This document shows positions 56,337 through 64,000 of a DNA stretch of 64,000 nucleotides, piece after piece (positions within the stretch are counted from its first letter, which is position 1; each line of letters begins with the position of its first letter). The notes below the pieces were generated by a model that had not been told where the DNA came from, made no database searches, and worked only from the letters and a program-made list of their open reading frames with translations. The stretch comes from Ischnura elegans. Its lineage: Eukaryota; Arthropoda; Insecta; Odonata; Coenagrionidae. Position numbers and translations under genes: made by a program. Location of the stretch: contig NC_060252.1 of assembly GCF_921293095.1 (NCBI RefSeq), positions 1,984,001-2,048,000 on the forward strand. The letters run 5' to 3'.

Positions 56337-57226
56337 CGAATAGCCAGCACCCCAATATAGAGTTCACCGTGGAGACGGAAAAAGACAACAGGATACCCTT
56401 CCTTGACATACTCATCTATCGGAAGGGAAATGGAAGATTAGGACATAGCGTCTATCGAAAGCCGACCCACACCGACCTCTATCTTAACGGTCGAAGTCAT
56501 CATCATCCTTCCCAAAAGGCAGCAGTCATGTCCACCCTGATCCATCGGGCCAAATCAATTTGTGACTCAGAGAGTCTCCCCGAGGAGTTACTTCATCTGA
56601 AGAAGACTTTACGGCAGAATGGCCACAACGGAAGAGACATTTCCAAGGCCCTGAAAAGGGCCTTCACCAACCACAAAACCGCCACCAAAGAAGAAGGAGA
56701 AAAACCATTAGCGTTTGCGGGCCTACCTTTCGTCTCGACCGTCTCATGCAAAATAGCTAGAATACTCAAGAGGCATGATATTAAAGCCTATTTTCGCCCA
56801 CCTGCAAAACTTAGAAACCAACTAGTGACGGCCAAGGATCCCTGCGGCCTCATGACACCAGGGGTCTACCAGATTCCATGCGAATGCGGCCAGGTGTATG
56901 TCGGTGAGACAGGAAGGACTATCGCCACCAGGATGAAGGAACACCAGCGGCATTTCAGGCTCGGCCAACCCGAAAAATCCGCCGTGGCTGAGCACAGCAT
57001 ATCACGTGACCATGCCATTCGCTGGGAGAACACGAAGGTTCTGTGCCGTGTGGACAGATTCTGGGAAAGGCTGACTAAGGAAGCTGTTTTGATTCGGACG
57101 ACGTCTAACACCATGAACCGTGATGCTGGTTACGCCCTAAGCAATTCCTGGAAACCGGTGCTTAAATATGTCAGCGAAGCCCGGGAAAAAAGACGGGAAA
57201 AGGCGGACCAATCACGAGTCACCTGA
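56337..57226 (+). pseudogene. Penelope-like thumb and GIY-YIG endonuclease
   Basis: The open frame (56267-57226) has about 24 leading residues from the inserted element; genuine sequence starts near NSQHPNIEFTVETEKDN. KDNRIPFLDILIYRK and GHSVYRKPTHTDLYLNGRS form the RT thumb. GVYQIPCECGQVYVGETGRT (residues 199-218) is the GIY...YIG core, followed by KEHQRH and AEHSISRDHAI. This nuclease nicks DNA for integration. The domain is uninterrupted to its stop at 57226, but it is cut off from the RT. Confidence 0.9.
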
Positions 57227-57397
57227 CCTGGAGCCCATACTATATAAGTGGGATCACTCAAACGGAAAGACAAGCCCTGATGACGATGGACGACTCGGCC
57301 ATCGAAACGTCGGCAGAGATGGAGAACCTTATCCGGTGGCAATCCCGAATAAACTTCACCAACATCATACGCCGGGAAAACCTCAGATCTTTCTTCA
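57227..57397 (+). promoter_or_regulatory. Penelope-like 3' UTR with hammerhead-like motif
   Basis: CTGATGA (57277-57283) and GAAAC (57304-57308) flank GATGG...CCATC, which pair. A single C lies between CTGATGA and the stem, which is not the textbook hammerhead core. Penelope-like elements are known to carry hammerhead ribozymes in their terminal repeats. The same motif occurs at 5558-5589. Confidence 0.6.
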
Positions 57398-57405
57398 ACA
57401 ACTAC

Positions 57406-58220
57406 GGCCCTTTCTCGTGATAAGAGAGTTCTTTCAAAGTATAGGACGAGTGAAAAGGTCCACACTGAGGTGACAGTGGAAGAGGCACTGTCATTGATGA
57501 TTGCCTCTGAGTTGACCAAGAGTCAATATCGGTCTTTCCATAGGACAGCTCTGAACCATGGACACGAATTGTATCCCAGCTATGACAGAATAGCGCTAGC
57601 AAAAAAGGCAGTTATAACGAAGGAATTAAAATAACTGAGACCATGTGCGAAGTAAACCTTCAAGCACTACTAAACCACACTATAATGGGAATAATAGCCT
57701 GCTTAGCTACAACTTCCACCACTCAAGAATTAAAATGTGTGGTGAAATGCATATTAGTCTCTAAGTACGGTTTTGATGGAAGTTCGGGCCACTCTCAATA
57801 TAAGGAAATGTTGCAACAAGTGGATGCTTCAGGCGAATTCCTAGTCTTGAGTTCCCTTGTACCTCTTAGTTTGATTAACGGCGCTATAGGTAACGGCTGA
57901 AGTTTTATTTCAACTTTCTCTTGGTTAATCACATTTATCTATAAACTTTTGATAAAGAATTTAACTTGCCCCGGAGGCACTTCTCACATCTAGGCGCTAC
58001 AATTTTAGGTGACACCAACTGGAAAAATCCATGGCCGTCGTCGACCCATCCGCTTTAAGTGAAAAAAAGGGACAAAAGAAGTTACAAAATCAGAAAGATA
58101 TTATATTGAAAGGCAGGTTGTTAACCTTCATAATTTCAACTCTGGAATTTACACGATCAAGTTCTGTTTACTACTGACAATGATCAACGGAAAGTCAATT
58201 ATTATATTGCTTACTTTTTT
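57406..58220 (+). pseudogene. Transib transposase N-terminal and central part in element D
   Basis: The plus strand reads SRDKRVLSKYRTSEKVHTEV, EEALSLMIASELTKSQYRSF and HGHELYPSYDRIALAKKAV. After a shift near 57635 it continues as EVNLQALLNHT and KYGFDGSSGHSQYKEM, then LVLSSLVPLSLINGAIG. DGSSGHS is the block with the first catalytic aspartate in Transib. A possible intron (GTAACG at about 57888 to TTTTAG at about 58011) leads in frame to DTNWKNPWPSSTHP. A later TMINGKS block lies near 58185. Shifts and stops show decay. It complements the C-terminal halves seen in A and B. Confidence 0.82.
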
Positions 58221-58259
58221 TCCTAATTTTTTATTAATCTTAATGCCAATATAATTTAT

Positions 58260-60240
58260 TATCCTTCAGGAAAGTATAGTCATTTCGAAATCAAGAAAAA
58301 CGATTGTTTTTAGTTTGCAACACACTGACGGACAGCTGAATCATTAGGTGCTAAATCTGCGGAGCAAGAGCTTCGGGTATGAATAACTAAGGAGATGTAA
58401 AGTATCGTACACGTGATATCGATAAATATTTTGTTGGTGAGAATATACAAGAAAACGTGAGAATGTCTGAATCTCAGAATGAACGCGAAAATGCACCGTG
58501 TAACCTCGCAAAATGTAAGAATGTGTGCATTTCTGAACGCCTGCTCTAATTTCGTTCCGACAATCATACAATTTGAACTCAGAGTCACCTGGTGGCAGAC
58601 TACGAAAACGACACATTCATTTCATCTGGCTTGTAAAGGCGACCGCTTTGCTTACGTACGGCCCCGATAGTTATTTGGATTTGATATGATCTTGCTTGAC
58701 TTGGATATCTCACTGATTGGATATGGGTAGCGAAAGAATGGAACACAAGAAAAGGGGATGGGTAAACGGAAGGATCAGATCCCCTAATGGTAATTGTATA
58801 AATTGTATAAAATTTTGAAACAGGTTTATACAATTTTTTCATTGGGGATGGAAAGGCCATTAATGTATGAACCGCGAGAATTATCCAAAAATGAGATCAA
58901 ATGATCGTTAAAAGGTCATAAAAAAGCATGTGATAGGCAAAGAAATAAATTTCAAGTACTATTTACGCTGTATTTACTCGAGTTCCTGTTTTTTAATCAA
59001 GACCGACTGCAAAACGAGTCGAAATTTTAGGTGTTGCGTTGACATGCAGCGAACGCAATGGGCATCGCAGTAATAAATATTGAATTTACCTTGCTAAAAG
59101 CCTCATATTTCTAGTATATTCCTGTAGCGTGCGCCGATTCACAGTAGAAGGATGGAGGGAAATTACGACACACTCGCTTTCAAGACTAAAATTCAACTGC
59201 CTTTATTATGTCCTATTTTTTATATCACAAGGCACGAGAAAATTTTAAAATGTGCTTTTATTATGGAACACTACTATCCAACAAAATTTGAACGATATTG
59301 GCGAAAGACACTTCGTGGATATTCCTTGTTAGGGGCTCCTTTCGACGAGAGGCCGGCCGCCCATTACATTCCTTATTTTTTCCGTAGTTTAAACGTAATC
59401 AGTATTTATTCTCGTAAACAGCCACTTTCCTTATAATTTGATCCTACAATGGGTAGAATGATAGGTATATTTATAGAGTTGCTTACAAAGTGAAATAAGT
59501 AACTTGATAAAATCCTGCGGTAACCATAATTTAAGAGTGTACTTACGTTGAGGATATCCCGTTGACAATATAGATAATGTATTTGACTCCGTTCTGTGAA
59601 TCATTAACCACTTATTCCTCTTATTTTTGTCCTTTCGAACACAAGCAAAAAACTTCTCCGGCGAGTAAGTAAAGGTACTAGACGACGAAGCACTTTATAT
59701 GGCTTTATAGGATACACGATTTAAATGCTTTTCACACGTTTTTCTATTGAAGGTCCATGCTGCAATACACTTACTGCATTAAGCACATGATGTAGATGTG
59801 TAACGTAGATCACCGTCTGCAATCAACTTATTTGGATTTAATCTTTCCAAAGCTCCCCTAACAATCGCCTTTATTTATTTCAACAACGCCTTGGCAACCC
59901 AAAATATTCACAATCCGAAGTTTGACGTTAAAACAGCAATTATATTCGCCAAATATGCGTTTGAGGCCCCACATAGACAGTTTTTCTATCCACTTCCTAG
60001 GCCTGTCATCAGTGGATACCGTGCCGTGATGTAACGTGCGCACGCTCCGTCACGTGTTTTCAAACAGTCGATAAAGATTATTTTTAAAGACTCATATCTC
60101 AGCTATAAAACATTATTCATCCGCGAAATTTTCGGCAAGTACATTTGAGGTAAGGATCTTATTGTTCTAGTACTTTTAAAAAAGTTTGCATGTTCCTCAT
60201 TGGTTTATATTTGAAGTTGAAATAAGTTGTTGCGCATTTA
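58260..60240. other. Unassigned DNA
   Basis: This should contain the rest of Transib D, but I recognise neither its C-terminal blocks nor its right end. Overlapping short frames at 58310-58670 have no domain. Confidence 0.35.
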
Positions 60241-60242
60241 AA

Positions 60243-60405
60243 ATGTACGAAAAAATGTACGAATAAATGTACCGTGTAACCACCTACTCGTGGATCTTGT
60301 TTAATCTAAAGCTACAAGAATCTGTTCAGAAAACCATTCAGAAAAATGTACAGAATCTTGTACATTCTAATGTACCGCGTAACCAGGCCTTTAGACATCT
60401 TGGCG
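60243..60405. repeat. Terminal fragment of a possible TIR element (GGCCTGGTTACGCGGTAC)
   Basis: GTACCGTGTAACCAC (about 60270) and GTACCGCGTAACCAGGCC (about 60375) are direct relatives. Between and before them ATGTAC(G/A)-type words and TGTACAGAATCTTGTACA form local palindromes. Read from the right, the end is similar in design to the 54339-56333 element (GGCC, then TACACGGT, then self-complementary units). Confidence 0.45.
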
Positions 60406-62675
60406 CGGCCATCTCGGCACGGCCGTTTTGACTACATCTAGACTGACTTTGATCAGATTTAGCTTGAACGCTTGCTAAAACAATTTAATAGCTTTATTAC
60501 TTGCATCAAATTTTAAGCATATTGAACAAAAATACTCCCCATCAAACGCGTTCGATGCTTTTGCTTCGTGTGACACTCCCCTTCGCAAGCCGATTAATCC
60601 GGTTCATGGGGTAATGTGTGAATGTTGCGGTTTTATTTCAACGGGTAGTTAGAACCGAAACACAACGCAGTTATTTAAGCTGTGGTTTTCTGTTTACAAT
60701 TGGTTGAGGTGAAAAAATTTTCGCTACTTTATATGTTTGAATGCTTGTTTGCGCCAGATCTATACAGTTAGTTGCTAAAACTACTGCAAGAAAAAATATA
60801 AATTTTTACGTAAAAGGTCAATTTTCAGAAGAAAACGGGGAATTATAGCAAAGTTGAACAAAATCATTAAATAAAGCTTTCCCTTTTCTGCTCAGTGACA
60901 GAACTTCCGACCAACTTTTCTGGTGCGAGTACAATGAACATTCAAAATTAAAACGGAATTCAGTTGTTTTCCAATTAGATTTCAAGAATGTAGCAACAGC
61001 AGTGTAAAAGAAACAGAAAACTGCATCAAAATGCACATATTCTTTTTTATTACGCGTGATGATGACACAGGAATATTATCTCATAAAGTTCATGGCTGTA
61101 TCAGTTCAGTAGTTTGGATTACGCTTTGATGAAAGAGTAAATCAGTCTGCCTGAAAGGACACCACCTTTTAATAAGAGAAAAAGACACGCCCGTCCAGCA
61201 TTACGAGAGGGAATGCGGTGCAACAACATGGCGAATGAACTTTAACTATCTAACGTTTTCGTACCTAGTCCATTTTTATTGCGAAGAAGTATTTTCGATT
61301 CATCTCGCAATCATCAGGTCGATTAGGTAATCATCTCTCCAGTATCGGAGTAGAACATACACACACTCCTACACCCAAGGGGCAAACTGGCAAAGAGGGG
61401 GCAGTCGCCAGGGCCCTACTTTGCCTGAATGAATCATCTGTGCACAACAGTATTTTGAGAGCCAGCTGCCGATCTCGTCGTCACAATAAAAAAACTGAGG
61501 AATGTTTACATGCCTTAAAAACTATTATCTAAAGGTAAATAATAATAAAATGCATGCTGAATCAATCATCAGAAGGACTGAAAACGCTTTCTCTTTCGAT
61601 TGTAAAATGAATTATTCAGTTAAAGTCATTTTAAAAATTTGTACGTAAATGTTTTCTTTCGCAATTTATCCAAAAGGGGAATTTGCATCTTGGTTTACGT
61701 TCGACGCCGGACCCTTGGGGTACACGGCCACTTTCTCTCCACCGATGTCTATTCAAAAAGTGGCGAATAAAATTATCACTAAAATCTGAAAAAAAAACTT
61801 TCATTTCTCACAGAGGAGATTATTTTCGCGGGAGGGACGCAGGTGGATGAAGAGTTAATGGTCAAATGACCGTAACGTACTCTTTACAAATGCTATGCTG
61901 TCGTAGCGGCGTCTGATTCGAGTGCCCTATGAATCGCTACAGGAACAAGGGAAAGCATGCAACGATGACGTCACACGCTTCGGACTTGCCTCGGATGCCA
62001 AATAAAATTCTGACACAGGGATCAATCTCTTTCTCTCTTTTGAGCCAAACGGCTGTTTCAGCAAATGCAAAAAAATATTAAAATATCATTAAAGGGTCTA
62101 AAAAGTTTACCATCCTACGGGGTCGTCGCATATATGCTCGGAATATTTGTTACTCATTATATTATTTACAACGTGCAGCAAAAAATATACGCCTGGACTA
62201 ACTCTATCACAAAGATATAAAGATTTGCTGACAAATCCCTCACTCAGTACCCAATGGCCCAAATGCGAATTAAACTCCACTGATAAAATGCCGCATGAAA
62301 TCTTTCTTGTTTCCAACTGAAAACTCATAAAAACTAAACTTCATAGTATGCATTGTAAGTAGCGATAATAAATTCATCTGAAGACTTTTTCGATGATATC
62401 GCTACAAAAATACTCTAGTAGTCTCCCAAGTATAGTCCTTAATCGTCAACAGCTACTGAGTCTTCCCTCGGACTGAACAAGCGAACGTCCTTCAGAGCGT
62501 GCGTGACAGTTTGCCGCTTTCAGAGCATCCAGGGTCCAGGGTTACCGAGCAACCGGCAGCAAAAATGCCATCCCAAAGATTCCTGCCTGCAACCTCTTGC
62601 TGCTTCTCCAGCAGACCCTGTTCTGCCCCCCGCACCTTCTTCCTCAAAGTGAGAAGCGCCCTGAAAAGACGCAAC
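60406..62675. other. Unassigned DNA
   Basis: No supportable gene or element end was found. Confidence 0.4.
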
Positions 62676-62679
62676 CACG

Positions 62680-63030
62680 CACAGTGGGCGAAAATCGGAA
62701 AAAGCCGGACAAAATTACAAAATGGCTTGTTTTGAGTTATAAACTTGAAACTTTGCTAATATACTCAAAAATGATTGACATTTATGGATATGCATTTCAT
62801 TTTACATAGATCCCACCCGTTACTGAGATACAGATGCTCAAACGTGAGCAAATTTCCATAAAAACGCCCGTCTCCAATTTTCACTGAAAATCTTCCAAAG
62901 TAAGTAGATGGTGAAGTTAAAGGTGGATTCTTGCGGAATAAAAAACCACATAATCTGTTGGCATGGTGTTTTTTCTTAGATTTTCCGTGATCTTAAAGAA
63001 TATCATCGATAAATCCTTAACGTGTAGTTA
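62680..63030 (+). mobile_element. Transib element E, left end
   Basis: CACAGTGGGCGAAAATCGG starts at 62680. The following about 345 bp match the left arm of element D, including GCCGGACAAAATTACAAAAT and GTGGATTCTTGCGGAATAAA, with about 90 percent likeness by eye. Likeness is lost near 63030. The right end is not seen in the window, so the element may run on beyond 64000 or be broken. Confidence 0.8.
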
Positions 63031-64000
63031 ATAAATACTAATAATAAATAATAGCGGATACTATTTTTCGACAAAGTTTTACATTTAGGTAGAGTTTCAA
63101 ATGGGTTTTCGGAAAAGTCACGCGGAGTAACTTATATGAGAGCATATTTTGAAGATTTCTTGAGGTGTTTATGCAGTTATCATTGAAATAAGTTTGCGAC
63201 GCCGGAAATTACATTGATTTTTCGATCGCGCGGCAGGATTCGTCTCCGCGCGTCGGGAGTTGGATTAACCGCGACGCGGTAAGTTTATCGAAGCTTTATG
63301 GGTTTTAACGCTCAGCATTCCCCCTTTCTATGTTTTGATTCAAGACACCGATTCTCAAATGGTCTATGGTGAAGACGGCATAGGTTTTTCAGCCGAGGTT
63401 TCTTTTGTGACACTGCAGTGAGACCAACAAAGAAACCAAGGAAGCTGCGATAATAATGACATTGTATGACAATGTATGTGCGAGGAAGATAAAATGGAGG
63501 AAATGATAAAGCGTATGAAATATCAAATATTGATTTGTGCTAAAAGCGCGTAATTGGGGAAAGAAGAGAAAAGGTGTCCCTACAATGTCTATTAATAGAT
63601 GTATTGACTGGCAAGGTACAGTAAAATCCTTGTAATTATATTGATCCAAACTGCTATGGATTTATATAGTTTCACTGCAATGCAATGGATTTATATACTG
63701 AGTAAACCTACCGCAAGAACAACTTAACGCAATAGATTAGGACATAAAACGATGATTTTACGGTTAAAACCACAGAATACCTCCTACAACTGATTCGATA
63801 AAATTTTGACTTTATTGACTGCTTCATAAGACCACAATATCTAAAATTTCAAAAGTTAAAACATAAAAATAAGAAAATTCATTGAAAGAAATCCACGTAT
63901 ACGTGCCTCGGTCTATCCTACGTAGATTGAATAAATGAAATGTCTCTCTTACAATCCACTCTACGATTATACTTACTTTTGTAAGTCTGTTGATTTTTTC
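63031..64000. other. Unassigned DNA, possibly Transib E interior
   Basis: No transposase block is readable. A GC-rich patch (63225-63285, CGCGCGTCGGGAG and CGCGACGCGG) stands out in AT-rich surroundings. An 86-residue minus frame has no domain. Confidence 0.35.

Larger units (their letters stand above)
53596..57397 (+). mobile_element. Penelope-like element (5'-truncated), itself interrupted
   Basis: The plus strand encodes an RT (53596-54335) and, after an insertion at 54339-56333, the thumb/linker and a GIY-YIG endonuclease (56337-57226). A 3' UTR ends near 57397. This domain order defines Penelope-like elements. The upstream protein region expected before the RT is absent, so the copy is 5'-truncated. 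The 3' end matches the hairpin at 5460-5676. No clear target duplication was found around this copy. Confidence 0.9.
53247..58260 (+). mobile_element. Transib element D, split by a Penelope-like element
   Basis: The left end CACAGTGGGCGGAAATCGG starts at 53247, exactly after the CGTCG that ends element B's duplication. Its first about 350 bp (to about 53595) match the left end at 62680. Transposase coding on the plus strand resumes at about 57406 after the Penelope-like insertion. The right end was not found, so 58260 marks only the last recognisable coding. It belongs to a different subfamily from elements A and B, with different subterminal sequence. Confidence 0.8.

Noticed and set aside
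1-64000. CRISPR array, bacterial operon or prophage
   Set aside because: No regularly spaced short repeats with unique spacers; all coding blocks are eukaryotic retroelement, DNA-transposon or host-exon type.

Overview
This is eukaryotic DNA, very probably from an arthropod and most likely an insect with a large, repeat-rich genome. There are no bacterial operons. The one confidently recognised host sequence is a short exon of a KCNQ-type voltage-gated potassium channel gene with a GT splice donor (39467-39642, minus strand). The rest is intron or intergenic DNA packed with arthropod-type transposons: BEL/Pao, CR1-like LINEs, an RTE-like LINE, Penelope-like elements, PIF/Harbinger and Transib. 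AT-rich unassigned DNA lies between them.

Layout. 1-5.4 kb: unassigned DNA with small minisatellites. 5.45-5.69 kb: a 217-bp Penelope-like 3' end arranged as a hairpin. 5.72-16.23 kb: a BEL/Pao LTR retrotransposon (minus strand) with paired 221-bp LTRs. It is split by a PIF/Harbinger element (6206-10506, TSD TTA), which is itself split by a Transib element (8251-10485, TSD CGCCC). 16.4-31.5 kb: a THAP-domain fragment, LINE fragments, a degenerate RTE-like LINE, AT hairpins and long unassigned stretches. 31.5-32.8 kb: a non-autonomous Transib element. 33-37.1 kb: SINE-like sequences, a broken THAP domain, two candidate host exons and a LINE scrap. 39.47-39.64 kb: the KCNQ exon. 39.68-about 45.8 kb: a LINE with both ORFs open, in the sense orientation of the channel gene. 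46.6-53.2 kb: a Transib copy split by a second, lightly damaged LINE. 53.25-about 58.3 kb: a third Transib copy, split by a Penelope-like element that is itself split by a 1,995-bp terminal-inverted-repeat element. 62.68 kb: a further Transib left end.

The most notable theme is the cluster of Transib elements. Transib transposases are the relatives of the vertebrate RAG1 recombinase. Most termini here read CACAGTG, the recombination-signal heptamer, and three copies have 5-bp GC-rich duplications. Coding remnants include the DGSSGHS, NDGNTARR and SEEAQEA-NK blocks that I align with Transib/RAG1 core regions. Three copies carry decayed transposase genes. The nesting order shows that a decayed copy arrived late, which implies mobilisation by a transposase made elsewhere.

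Working relationships: the only module that looks able to make intact proteins is the LINE at 39.7-44.0 kb (ORF1 with an SGNH-esterase-like domain, ORF2 with endonuclease and reverse transcriptase). All alignments to families were made by eye and from memory; no database search was run.
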